This document shows, in pieces, positions 35,582 to 44,522 of a DNA stretch of 64,000 nucleotides. A program made the translations under genes and the position numbers. The first letter of the stretch is position 1; each line of letters starts with the position of its first letter. Where the stretch lies: assembly GCF_024347355.1 (NCBI RefSeq), contig NZ_AP025466.1, forward strand, positions 434,001 through 498,000, given 5' to 3'. The notes under the pieces are model-generated. The model ran no database searches. It saw only the letters and a list, made by a program, of their open reading frames with translations, and was not told the DNA's origin. This DNA comes from Vibrio chagasii (GTDB lineage: Bacteria > Pseudomonadota > Gammaproteobacteria > Enterobacterales > Vibrionaceae).

Positions 35582-38500
35582 TCAGACATGTTGTTGCAAC
35601 GCCGCTAGAGAGTCTTTAACGAGCCCCGTTAATTCTTCAGAGCTGTTCTTGTATTGCGTTAATGGCTCACTGCTTATCTCAATGTTCTTACACAATTCAA
35701 ACAGGGCTAATAGTCCTAAGCTGCCTGCCGACCCTTTGAGCTTATGAGCGAGCGATTTCACCTCACGGGCGTTCTCCGCATCATTGGCGTCAGCCATTTC
35801 TTTTAACGTTTCAAGGCTGCTTTGTTCAAATAGCCCGACAATCTGCTTCATCTTGTCCAAACCAAGAATAGACAAGTCGCCTTCTATTACTTTGCTATCA
35901 ATTATCAGTTTGCTATCAGAAATGGTCACAGGACTTTCCTCTTGGTCTGGCTGTTTAACTTTGCTTTCGACTACTAGGTCGTTCTCAATACGCTTTTCAC
36001 AAAAACTATCTTGGTTTCTTTGGCAGGTCGAATCATTCGGATCAGGCTGTGGCAATAGCAAGGTCTTGCCATCTAGCTGAGTCACTATCAGCCTTGCAAG
36101 CGCTTCTTTCTCCAAAGGTTTTGGTAAGAAGCCATCAAAGCCAGACGCCAAATAACTTTCTACTTCTTCATTAAACACATGAGCCGATACCGCCACCATA
36201 GGAGGCGCATACTGTGCAGTGCTCTCTGGTAAACAGTCTAAAGCAGATGCTTGAACCTCGATCTCTTTAAGCTGCTGAATAAGCTCAACGCCATCGCAGT
36301 CCGGGAGGTTGATATCAACAAGTGCAATATCAAAGACCTGTTCACTGTATATCTGACGAGCTTCTTGTCCGGTTGTGGCAATCACGACCTCATGCCCTAG
36401 GTTGTTTAAGAAGCCTTCGGCAACAATGCAGTTCACTGGGTTGTCTTCAATCAACAGCACTTTAGCGCGGATACAGGTTTCAACCACTGCAGCTTTAGTT
36501 TCGATTTTTTCACCAGCTTGAAGCGGTAAAGAGAACCAAAACTGACTGCCTTCCCCCTCTTCTGAATGAACGCCAATATCACCGTTCATTGCCAACATGA
36601 TGCGTTTACTGATCGCCAGACCTAGCCCAGTGCCACCCGTTGTGTTTCGACCACTGTTGGTTTGGCTAAACGCATCAAACAAGCACTTTTGTTCGCTTTC
36701 ATGTATCCCAACGCCCGTATCGGACACTTCAAACATGACGCGGTTTTCATCTTCGAGATCTAAGCTGATGAAGATGTCGACATCACCTTTATCGGTAAAC
36801 TTGATTGAGTTACCAACCAGGTTATTCAATATCTGGCTAATACGGGTGACGTCACCACGCCAGTAGCGCTGTACATCGCTTTCAATATGGTAGCTAAAGC
36901 CAAGCTTCTTCTCGGCTGCTCGCCCTTCCATCAATTGATAGGTGTCTTGAACCATTTGATGCAAGTCGAAAGACGCAATCCTTATCTCAAGGTGCCCAGC
37001 TTCAATTTTAGAGTAGTCCAATACATCGTTGAGGATGGCTAATAAGTTCTTACCGCTGCGGTTAATGATGTCAGCATAGCCCGATTGAAGAGAGTTCAGC
37101 CCGGTATCTTTTAGCAAACGGGCCGTGCCCAATACCCCATTCATCGGTGTTCTGATTTCATGGCTCATGGTCGCCAAGAAAGCAGACTTAGCACGGCTCG
37201 CTTGCTCGGCGGCACTTCGCGCTTTGGCGTGATTCGTCACCTCGACGTTCAGCTTTTCGTTGGTTTGTTGAAGCTGGTAAGTTCGCTCTGTGATCAGCTC
37301 TTCAAGGTGCTCTTTGTGTTCCTCTAGCTCTCGTTTCGCTTTAGCCTCACCCACAGCCACCACTTGTAGCGCCTGCGCTGTGTTTCTTGCTGTGATGATT
37401 GCTTCACCCATGTGCGCAAGCTCATCATTACCTTTTACTGAGATATCAATATTAAGGCGCCCTTGTGCAATAGACATCAAGGCAGCAGAGTATTCAGCAA
37501 GGCGTTTCACGACCGACACATACACCACTCGCCATACAATAAACGCCACTATCACCAAGCCAATAATAGAAATCACAGAGAGCGACCATTGCGCGAGGCT
37601 TAACGTAGAAGTCAGTTCATCTACCGCTTTTTTCGTACTCAGGTTGGAGTCATCGATCAGTTGGTTTACCGTCATGTTCAGCTGTGAAAACAACTTCAAG
37701 GTATTCTGCATCAACAGCTCAGATTTTTTGGTGTTCTCATACTGCTCCAGAGAGATATCAAACACCACTTGGCGCTTTTGTAATTCATGGAGAAGCTGAG
37801 ACATTTGCTCTGAACGTGTTGGATCCTCTACCGCTTTCACGCGGCGCACCATGACCCTATGATTCGTTTCAAACTCGGTCTGGATTTGGTGGATACGCTC
37901 AACATTGGTTACCGTTTGAGTTTCCTCAATTTGGTTAAGCATTTTAAACGCCAGCAAGTGCAATTCGTGTAGACGCTCTGATAGGTCAAGATCAACTTCC
38001 ACCAGCGCATCCAAGGCTTGGTAAGCTTTATCGGTTTCTTTAGTTTCTAGCAGGTCATAGATATGGGTAACGTTAGCAACCGCTATGGTCGCCGTGTTCA
38101 GCACTTGAGTTCGAGTCAGCTGTTCTAGCTCTTCAGCTAATAAGCGCATCTCTTCAACGCGAGACGTCAGCTCTTTGGTTAGCCAGAGTTTACGTTCTAC
38201 TGAAACGCCTAGTTCAGCTAGCGTGTTGATAACGCTCTGCACGTTATTTTCAAGTTTATGCAGCAGCTCTGAGTCGAAACTATCGACACCCAGGTCTTTG
38301 ATGTGTTGCAACAAAGACTCAAGCTGATCAAACAACAGTGTGCCAGCCTCTTTTCTCTCTGCTTCATTTCTCGCATTAGAGAGGGTCTGCACAGACGAAA
38401 TGATACGATTACTCAACTCAGACACCTGACGAGCTTCAATCATCGCAGGCAAAGCAGAATCGACGACGTTTCTTTCTGTTTTTGCAACAAAGCTAAATCC

Positions 38501-38596
38501 AGAAACACCAATCAATGCAGACAAAAGAACGAGCATCGCCATCACTAAAAATGAGGCCAGCAGCTTGCGTCCAATACTTGCTGAAGCTAACAACAT
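35582..38596 (-). CDS. torS: TorS-type hybrid sensor histidine kinase
   Basis: A 1004-residue tripartite sensor. TM1 is at about 12-33, a periplasmic helical sensor about 35-335, TM2 about 336-360, HAMP about 360-415, a coiled coil to about 455, HisKA with His479 (ATMSHEIRTPMNG), HATPase (about 585-700; NLVGNSIKFTDKG, GTGLGLAISK), a receiver domain with Asp761 (LVDINLPDCDG), and a C-terminal HPt domain with His951 (SLAHKLKGSAGS). Domain order and the divergent torT neighbour identify it as TorS, which senses trimethylamine N-oxide through TorT. The usual response regulator TorR and the reductase genes are not in the window. Confidence 0.92.
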   Translation of the reverse strand: MLLASASIGRKLLASFLVMAMLVLLSALIGVSGFSFVAKTERNVVDSALPAMIEARQVSELSNRIISSVQTLSNARNEAERKEAGTLLFDQLESLLQHIKDLGVDSFDSELLHKLENNVQSVINTLAELGVSVERKLWLTKELTSRVEEMRLLAEELEQLTRTQVLNTATIAVANVTHIYDLLETKETDKAYQALDALVEVDLDLSERLHELHLLAFKMLNQIEETQTVTNVERIHQIQTEFETNHRVMVRRVKAVEDPTRSEQMSQLLHELQKRQVVFDISLEQYENTKKSELLMQNTLKLFSQLNMTVNQLIDDSNLSTKKAVDELTSTLSLAQWSLSVISIIGLVIVAFIVWRVVYVSVVKRLAEYSAALMSIAQGRLNIDISVKGNDELAHMGEAIITARNTAQALQVVAVGEAKAKRELEEHKEHLEELITERTYQLQQTNEKLNVEVTNHAKARSAAEQASRAKSAFLATMSHEIRTPMNGVLGTARLLKDTGLNSLQSGYADIINRSGKNLLAILNDVLDYSKIEAGHLEIRIASFDLHQMVQDTYQLMEGRAAEKKLGFSYHIESDVQRYWRGDVTRISQILNNLVGNSIKFTDKGDVDIFISLDLEDENRVMFEVSDTGVGIHESEQKCLFDAFSQTNSGRNTTGGTGLGLAISKRIMLAMNGDIGVHSEEGEGSQFWFSLPLQAGEKIETKAAVVETCIRAKVLLIEDNPVNCIVAEGFLNNLGHEVVIATTGQEARQIYSEQVFDIALVDINLPDCDGVELIQQLKEIEVQASALDCLPESTAQYAPPMVAVSAHVFNEEVESYLASGFDGFLPKPLEKEALARLIVTQLDGKTLLLPQPDPNDSTCQRNQDSFCEKRIENDLVVESKVKQPDQEESPVTISDSKLIIDSKVIEGDLSILGLDKMKQIVGLFEQSSLETLKEMADANDAENAREVKSLAHKLKGSAGSLGLLALFELCKNIEISSEPLTQYKNSSEELTGLVKDSLAALQQHV

Positions 38597-38688
38597 AAAA
38601 CCTAAACCTTAAAACGTTCTTCTTTACCCCTGCAGAATACGCTATATTTTGCAGTGTTTCTTATCTAAAACCAATAAAACGGCAATTC
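38597..38688. promoter_or_regulatory. torS/torT divergent promoter region
   Basis: Ninety-two bases separate the two start codons, so both promoters must overlap here. A CTGCAG .. TTGCAG pair (38631-38655) is visible. No clear TorR box could be assigned. Confidence 0.35.
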
Positions 38689-39717
38689 ATGCGCACTAAA
38701 TCCTTCGCGTCAAAACTTCTTTTATCTTTACTTGCGTTAACCGCCTCTTCCGCTAGTGCTGATGAGCTATTAAGCCCTATCAAACCGGCGACTGCGACGT
38801 CACAAAAAGAGAAGATCTGCGCCATCTACCCACATCTCAAGGATTCCTATTGGTTATCTGTGAATTACGGCATGATTTCCGAAGCCGAAAAATTGCAGGT
38901 TGAGCTACGAGTGCTAGAAGCTGGCGGCTACCCAAATATCGGCAAGCAAGCCTCGCAACTCGTGCTTTGCACTCAATGGGGTGCCGATGCCATTATTTTA
39001 GGCACAGTATCACCAGACGCCTATCACGATAACCTCACCGACTGGGTTGGATCGACACCTGTGTTTGCGACCGTGAATGAGTTAACACTAAGTAAGGAGC
39101 AGCAAAAAGTCTTGAAAGGCACGGTTGGTGTTGATTGGTATAAGATGGGCTTTCAAGTAGGTGAATACCTTGCCAAGCTTCATCCTAAAGGTTCAGGCGA
39201 AACGCCCATTGCACTCTTGCTTGGCCCTCAAGCGAGTGGCGGCACCAAACCTGTGGCGTTAGGATTCTATGACGCGATTAAAGATAGCGATGTAAAAATC
39301 GATGTGAGCTATTGGGCTGACAACGACAAAGAGCTACAACGCAATCTTGTACAACAAGTAATAGAACAAGCTCACGTAAAATACATTGTCGGCAGTGCCG
39401 TCGCGGTTGAGGCTGCAATCAGCGAGCTAAGAGCGGCAGACAAAACCGATGAGATTGGGCTGATTTCTAGCTACCTAAGTCACGGGACTTACCGAGGTTT
39501 ACTGCGAAACAAGGTACTTTTTGCACCAACAGACAAAATGGTGGAACAGGGTCGCTTGTCGGTGAAACAAGCGGTGAGTTATTTACGAGACCAACCTTAC
39601 GAGATGCACAGCGCACCAAAAATTGAAGCTCTGACCCCTGCAACACTCAAAGATCAAATTATTGCCGATTCATTGTCACCTTCTGAGTTTCGGCCGGTAT
39701 TCAGTGTGAATCCATAG
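38689..39717 (+). CDS. torT: Periplasmic TMAO-sensing protein TorT
   Basis: A 342-residue periplasmic binding protein of the LacI/RbsB fold. It has a cleavable signal peptide (SLLALTASSASA, cleavage near residue 24), then KICAIYPHLKDSYWLSVNYGM and an effector cleft. In E. coli TorT binds TMAO and contacts the periplasmic part of TorS. It is divergent from torS here, which fits a shared sensing complex. Confidence 0.93.
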   Translation: MRTKSFASKLLLSLLALTASSASADELLSPIKPATATSQKEKICAIYPHLKDSYWLSVNYGMISEAEKLQVELRVLEAGGYPNIGKQASQLVLCTQWGADAIILGTVSPDAYHDNLTDWVGSTPVFATVNELTLSKEQQKVLKGTVGVDWYKMGFQVGEYLAKLHPKGSGETPIALLLGPQASGGTKPVALGFYDAIKDSDVKIDVSYWADNDKELQRNLVQQVIEQAHVKYIVGSAVAVEAAISELRAADKTDEIGLISSYLSHGTYRGLLRNKVLFAPTDKMVEQGRLSVKQAVSYLRDQPYEMHSAPKIEALTPATLKDQIIADSLSPSEFRPVFSVNP

Positions 39718-39779
39718 TGTTATATTGAACCAAGCACTCAATAACTATAAAAATACGAACAATAATTTAGGGAACATTC

Positions 39780-40235
39780 ATGCAAAAAACAACGCGTACT
39801 ATGCCAACGCATAAACATATCGCTCTAGTCGCTCATGACCACTTCAAACCTGAGCTTCTAAGATGGGTAAAAGAGAATAAAGAGAAGCTACAAAGCCACT
39901 TCCTTTATGCGACGGGTACAACGGGTTCTCTGCTAAGCAAAGAGACAGGTTTAGCAATCAAGAGCATGATCAGTGGCCCAATGGGTGGCGACCAACAACT
40001 TGGCGCTCTAATTTCAGAAGGCAAGATCGACATGCTGATCTTCTTCTGGGATCCACTCAATGCCGTACCGCACGACCCTGATGTAAAAGCACTACTGCGT
40101 ATCGCGAGTGTTTGGAACATTCCTGTAGCAACCAACCGCGCTACTGCGAACTTCCTTTTCAACTCTTCACTACTTGAAGAAGAAGTTGTTATCGAGATTC
40201 CAGATTACGAAGCGTATCTGGCTGAACGAACCTAA
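39780..40235 (+). CDS. mgsA: Methylglyoxal synthase
   Basis: A 151-residue cytoplasmic enzyme converting dihydroxyacetone phosphate to methylglyoxal and phosphate. Family residues are visible: [11 protein letters not shown] at the N-terminus, the phosphate-binding TGTTG, catalytic Asp in GPMGGDQQ (near 71), FFWDPL and the [11 protein letters not shown] segment. A TTAGGGAA ribosome site precedes the ATG. In E. coli mgsA is also next to helD. The terminator directly downstream is split by IS copy 2. Confidence 0.96.
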   Translation: MQKTTRTMPTHKHIALVAHDHFKPELLRWVKENKEKLQSHFLYATGTTGSLLSKETGLAIKSMISGPMGGDQQLGALISEGKIDMLIFFWDPLNAVPHDPDVKALLRIASVWNIPVATNRATANFLFNSSLLEEEVVIEIPDYEAYLAERT

Positions 40236-40270
40236 TTCTCGTTAAGACAGATGAGTACGTCACAGACTAA

Positions 40271-40287
40271 AAAGCCTGCTTAATCGC
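40271..40287. terminator. Left half of mgsA terminator, split by IS copy 2
   Basis: aaagcctgcttaatcgc is the left arm, loop and first right-arm bases of a hairpin; the rest is at 41791-41807. Without the IS and one 10-bp repeat the site is aaagcctgc, ttaatc, gcaggcttt, with T/A runs on both sides, sited between the convergent mgsA and VOC genes. Confidence 0.75.
40278..40287. repeat. Left target duplication of IS copy 2 (10 bp)
   Basis: gcttaatcgc, identical to 41791-41800. It comprises the terminator loop plus two stem pairs on each side. Confidence 0.8.
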
Positions 40288-40310
40288 CTGTCTCTTGATC
40301 ACAAGTCTGG

Positions 40311-41687
40311 TTAATCAAGAGACTTGGCGAGTTCATACCCTTCAAGGATGGTTTGTAACCTAAGCCATCCTTGCCATAACGTCTTTATAGAAGCGCGACC
40401 TGTTCGCTTGGTATTCTTCCAACCACCTAACCGAGCAATACCGTTGTAAGCCCATGATATATTAGGCGCTTCTTTCGGTAGTTTTTTGCTCTCCAACTTG
40501 AGCCACATTAACTTCCACGCTTTGCCTTTTAATACCTGCTCACAACTGCTCTTAGATAACTCGTCTGATTCATTCATAAACCTCAACTGGAGTAACCGAG
40601 TCGCGATAAAAGCCAAAACGACGCTGAGCCTTTCTAAGTTATCCTTACTTTGCATTCTCAGTTGCTCAACTTCAGTCCCTTCACTTTTCCAGACTTTATG
40701 AAAATCTTCTATCAGCCAGCGCCGCTCATAATAACTGACGATTTTGAGTGCCTCTTCCTTGCTCGTTATCGGCTCTGAAGTCAGTAAGTGCCATGCGAGC
40801 TTATTACCACTCTCTCCTTGTTCTATACATCCCACGTAGTAAAGCGGAATGTTATCGAACTCTTTCTTGTTAGCAGGAGACTTGAGTGTCACGGGGGCAT
40901 ATTTGATATCTAAATGAGCCTTGCGAGCTTTACGACCGCCTTTTTGCGGTATTTCGAGCACTTTCTCTCCGGCTGATAACAGGGTAGAAGCATAGCTATA
41001 AAGACGATTATCGTGCTCTTCAATACAGCGGCTTTGCATTGAGCGAACGAGGAACCTTTGTTGTTGCTCTCGCTTGTAAGTGAGGTATTCAAATAGGTCG
41101 GCTTCTCTATCGCACACAGAAATGACATCCGAAATTTTATCGCCAAGTCGCTCAGCGACATGGCGAGAGGCTTGTTCCCACTTATAACTTTCTTTCTCTT
41201 TGTATGGTCGAGTCGCATGCTGGTGCCTTTGACCTCGCTTTTCTATATCACGAGTCCAGCGCTGTTGTTCAATTAAACCAATAACAGATTGAGTGTCGGG
41301 AGCAAAAAGTAAGGTTGAGTGTACAAACATGGCGCGATGTCGATTGCCTTGATTAGAGTGCCCGAGTTCATCTCGAATGCTGCGATGGGAGTAACTGAGA
41401 GAAGTGGTGTCTTCTAAGGCAAGAAGTGTTTGTTGCTCTAATGCTTCTTGTGCGGTGACATAAAAACCCGCTTCTGCGATATCTTCTGCTTTGATTTGCT
41501 CATTACGGATGAAGCGATAAGCCCCTTCCATTTCAGCAGGGGATATAATGAGTTTCGAGACGGGTACGCCAGGCTGCTCGGCCAGTGAGGCTGCGAGAGC
41601 AACGAGTCTTTGAGTGCGTCTAGGGTCATTAAGGTGGGCTTGACCGAACTGTTTTTGTGCCCAAAGGGTTGGCTCTATATAGGTCAT
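40311..41687 (-). CDS. IS4-family transposase (Tn5-like), copy 2
   Basis: The same 458-residue Tn5-like DDE transposase as at 17426-18802, intact, with the same catalytic Asp, Asp and Glu in LEDTTS, CDREAD and WLIEDFHK. The single residue change is Val for Ile in CEQ-V-LKG near residue 395. The start is again taken at the ATG preceded by AAGGA; an in-frame ATG lies six codons earlier. Confidence 0.95.
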   Translation of the reverse strand: MTYIEPTLWAQKQFGQAHLNDPRRTQRLVALAASLAEQPGVPVSKLIISPAEMEGAYRFIRNEQIKAEDIAEAGFYVTAQEALEQQTLLALEDTTSLSYSHRSIRDELGHSNQGNRHRAMFVHSTLLFAPDTQSVIGLIEQQRWTRDIEKRGQRHQHATRPYKEKESYKWEQASRHVAERLGDKISDVISVCDREADLFEYLTYKREQQQRFLVRSMQSRCIEEHDNRLYSYASTLLSAGEKVLEIPQKGGRKARKAHLDIKYAPVTLKSPANKKEFDNIPLYYVGCIEQGESGNKLAWHLLTSEPITSKEEALKIVSYYERRWLIEDFHKVWKSEGTEVEQLRMQSKDNLERLSVVLAFIATRLLQLRFMNESDELSKSSCEQVLKGKAWKLMWLKLESKKLPKEAPNISWAYNGIARLGGWKNTKRTGRASIKTLWQGWLRLQTILEGYELAKSLD

Positions 41688-41748
41688 GATAATCATCCTT
41701 GTCATTGCTTAGATGATCAGATCATGATACCTAAAAATAGTTCAAAAA

Positions 41749-41775
41749 AAATCCCCAAGCGTGGCTTAGGGATTT
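41749..41775 (-). terminator. Inward-facing terminator ahead of transposase, copy 2
   Basis: The same hairpin and eight-T tail as at 18864-18890. It separates the transposase gene from transcripts entering from the VOC-gene side. Confidence 0.75.
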
Positions 41776-41790
41776 GTGTATAAGAGACAG

Positions 41791-41807
41791 GCTTAATCGC
41801 AGGCTTT
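41791..41807. terminator. Right half of mgsA/VOC terminator
   Basis: gcttaatcgcaggcttt, the right target duplication plus right arm of the terminator interrupted by the IS. Confidence 0.75.
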
Positions 41808-41840
41808 GGTTTATCTGAGTATAGATGTCATGAGAAAAGG

Positions 41841-42191
41841 CTATTTGTCACTCCACACTGCCATTTCGTTGCCACTTGGCTCGCGAAAATGAAAGCGTCG
41901 GCCACCTGGGAAACTGAATATTTCACGATTGACCTCTCCACCCGCATTAAGCACGTCACGTTCGGTCTGTTCGAGATCTTCACTGTAGAAAACCATCAAT
42001 GCCCCGCCCTTTTCTGCATCAGAAGACAAATCAGCCAAGTAGAAACCGCACATTAACCCTTTACCTTCAAAAGCGGAATACTCAGGACCATAGTCCTCAA
42101 AGCGCCAACCAAACACTTGGCTGAAAAACGCCTTGGTCGCTGCAATATCTTTCGCGGCAAATTCGATATAGTTGATTGAACCATGTTCCAT
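41841..42191 (-). CDS. VOC-superfamily (glyoxalase/bleomycin-resistance-like) protein
   Basis: About 116 residues with two beta-alpha-beta-beta-beta modules. The sequence SINYIEFAAKDIAATKAFFSQVFGWRFEDYG begins the first, and the second ends RFHFREPSGNEMAVWS, the usual metal-ligand end of VOC proteins. Specific substrate cannot be told. Its proximity to mgsA hints at methylglyoxal metabolism, but this is only context. The ATG at 42191 follows AAGGA; another ATG lies two codons upstream. Confidence 0.8.
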   Translation of the reverse strand: MEHGSINYIEFAAKDIAATKAFFSQVFGWRFEDYGPEYSAFEGKGLMCGFYLADLSSDAEKGGALMVFYSEDLEQTERDVLNAGGEVNREIFSFPGGRRFHFREPSGNEMAVWSDK

Positions 42192-42275
42192 ATGCATGTC
42201 CTTCTGCTTTATGTCTGCAAATAAAATACAGGCGAATGCGACTTAAACCCCTACCTAGACACCCTAGCTAGACGA

Positions 42276-44351
42276 CTACTTTTTACGGACTATAGGGTAG
42301 TCGGAGCCGTGTAGCTCTTGTACGAAGCCAGAACCATCGCCACTGTGCGTGATCCACACTTTCTCTTTAGCACGTGTCATCGCTACGTAGAACAAGCGAC
42401 GTTCTTCCGCGTATGGGAACACGTCTGACGATTCAGTCAATGCACCATCAATATGCAGTTGCTTCTTCTTCGCTGGGAATTGTCCTTCATCCACGCAAAG
42501 GATAATAACGAAGTCTGCTTCTTTACCCTTACTGGCGTGACAAGTCATGAAGTTGATATCAATGGAGGTGAAAATCTTCTTCCAGTCTTCCAATAATTCT
42601 GGCTTGTGATAGTGGTTACGACCAAGCAATAACACCGACTTGTTAGTTTTGCCTTTAGATTGACGGTTAAGTTGATCAAGAATCTTCTCAACTTCTTTAC
42701 TTGGCGCACTGTATACCGCCTTTTGCTTCTGTTGCTTGAAGCTGTTCAGCTCTTTCGGCAACTGAATTGGGTTTTCCTGCACAAAGCGATTCGCCACAGC
42801 ACCTAACTGGTTGTTGAAACGATACGTGGTATCCAGGTGATGAATTGTCGAGCTCGCGAAACGATCTTTAAAACCTGTAGTTAAATCAACGTCTGCACCC
42901 GCAAATTGGTAGATGGATTGCCAGTCATCACCCACGGCAAAAATAGACGCTTGGTGCTCCGCTTTAGACTGGTTACACAGTGCCTCTACCAAGGCAAGGC
43001 GATCAGGAGAGATATCTTGATATTCGTCGATCATGATGAACTTCCAAGGCGAGATAAACTTACCTTTTTCGACGTACTGAGTTGCACGGCTGATCATGGT
43101 CGAGAAATCGATATGGTTCTCTTCTTTCAGTGCCTTTTGCCACGCCGTAACACATGGCCAGCAAAGTGATAGTTCGCTGTTAAGACGTGTGTAATCGCGG
43201 TGGTCAATAAGCTGCTGCTGTACTTCTTTCTTGGTTAAGCCTGATGCGTTCAGCTGTTCTAGTTGCTTTTCAAGCCAGCCAATCAGTTTAAGGTTTGAAA
43301 CGTGACTGCCTAGCTCGTCATCACCCGTCAGGTAAGCAATCGGCCATTTAGATAAATGCTTCTGCCAACGTTTGAAGTTGGTCGGCGTCATCCAGTGCTT
43401 CTTCAACCAATCAATACACCATGCTTGGCGCTGGTTATCATCAAGTACTAACGGAGAAATCACCACACGCTCGGCTTCAACCTCATTCAAGATCTTCAAA
43501 CCCAACTGGTGGAAGGTATTCACTTGAACCTTCTCAGCGGACAACCCAATTTTACTGTCGAGGCGCTGCTTCATCTCTTCGGCTGCTTCACGACCAAACG
43601 CAAGCAATAAAAGCTCTTCGGCTTGAGCTTGGTGACTTTGCAATAAGTAAGCGACACGTGCTGTCAGAACACTGGTTTTACCGGAACCTGCACCTGCCAG
43701 AATCAGGTTATGGTCATCGTTCATCAAAACCGCATATTGCTGTGACAGGTTCAACGGCGATGACTCACACTGGGCAAACAACACTTCCCAGTTTTTTCTC
43801 TCGGTCTCAAGCCATTGCTGGTTTCTTTCCGCTTGTTTAACCTCGGTGTCTGACAACCACGGCTGCATTCTTGCGATGCGATTTGGCATACGCTGCGCAG
43901 CTTCGCCCAGAGTCATCGTCATACTCTCGAGGCCAGAGTTAACCTTCTCAACCCAAGTGTTGACTTTAGAATGAGGAAGAAAGGCTGGAAGTTGCTCTAA
44001 GCGTAGTAACTCAGCTTCCCATTGAGGTACGTGTTCAGCCAGCTGCTCACACTGTGTGTCGTGCCATTTCTGGTATGCCGCCACAGATGCACGTGCAAAC
44101 TGACGACACTGGTCCCAAGGTAGACCTTGAACTAACCAACTGCGCTGCTTTCCGTCTTGTTGGTTAGCAAAAAACTGTAACGATCCCCAAAACAATCCGC
44201 GTTTGATCGCGATCTTGCCACTCCAAATAGTAAACGGGATACGTTCCTCACTTCCCACTGACGACAACAGTAGACGTGAACCATCGAGTTCAACCTGATG
44301 GTATTCATTTTGAATAAAAAATTGTGCAGTCTTGTTAGCGCTTAGCTGCAT
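42276..44351 (-). CDS. helD: DNA helicase IV
   Basis: A 691-residue UvrD/Rep-type superfamily 1 helicase. The N-terminal region (about 1-190) is specific to HelD. Then come Walker A (LILAGAGSGKTSVL, near 216-229), Walker B (FIMIDEYQDISPDR), GDDWQSIYQFAGAD, and motif VI (RRLFYVAMTRAKEKVWI) near the C-terminus. Length and motifs match E. coli HelD (684 residues). It is divergent from yccS, as part of the mgsA-helD-yccS neighbourhood also known in enterobacteria. Confidence 0.95.
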   Translation of the reverse strand: MQLSANKTAQFFIQNEYHQVELDGSRLLLSSVGSEERIPFTIWSGKIAIKRGLFWGSLQFFANQQDGKQRSWLVQGLPWDQCRQFARASVAAYQKWHDTQCEQLAEHVPQWEAELLRLEQLPAFLPHSKVNTWVEKVNSGLESMTMTLGEAAQRMPNRIARMQPWLSDTEVKQAERNQQWLETERKNWEVLFAQCESSPLNLSQQYAVLMNDDHNLILAGAGSGKTSVLTARVAYLLQSHQAQAEELLLLAFGREAAEEMKQRLDSKIGLSAEKVQVNTFHQLGLKILNEVEAERVVISPLVLDDNQRQAWCIDWLKKHWMTPTNFKRWQKHLSKWPIAYLTGDDELGSHVSNLKLIGWLEKQLEQLNASGLTKKEVQQQLIDHRDYTRLNSELSLCWPCVTAWQKALKEENHIDFSTMISRATQYVEKGKFISPWKFIMIDEYQDISPDRLALVEALCNQSKAEHQASIFAVGDDWQSIYQFAGADVDLTTGFKDRFASSTIHHLDTTYRFNNQLGAVANRFVQENPIQLPKELNSFKQQKQKAVYSAPSKEVEKILDQLNRQSKGKTNKSVLLLGRNHYHKPELLEDWKKIFTSIDINFMTCHASKGKEADFVIILCVDEGQFPAKKKQLHIDGALTESSDVFPYAEERRLFYVAMTRAKEKVWITHSGDGSGFVQELHGSDYPIVRKK

Positions 44352-44522
44352 TGGAGTGTGCTCTTAATTGGGAATATTGAATTTATATCATGATGCAATG
44401 AGAATTAATAATATCTCATATCTTATCGACGCTTTCATGACCACCTATGGACAATTATGGATAAGTATCAAATTCTTGTGCTTGATTTCTGTTAGGATTA
44501 TGGTTTTTAGTGCGTCAAGCGA

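Larger units (their letters stand above)
40288..41790 (-). mobile_element. IS4-family, IS50/Tn5-like insertion sequence, copy 2
   Basis: 1503 bp, in the same orientation as copy 1 with identical ends and internal hairpins. The base differences I noticed are at 40535 (C, versus T at 17650) and 41728 (T, versus A at 18843). It has a 10-bp target duplication. The near-identity points to recent transposition. Confidence 0.93.
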
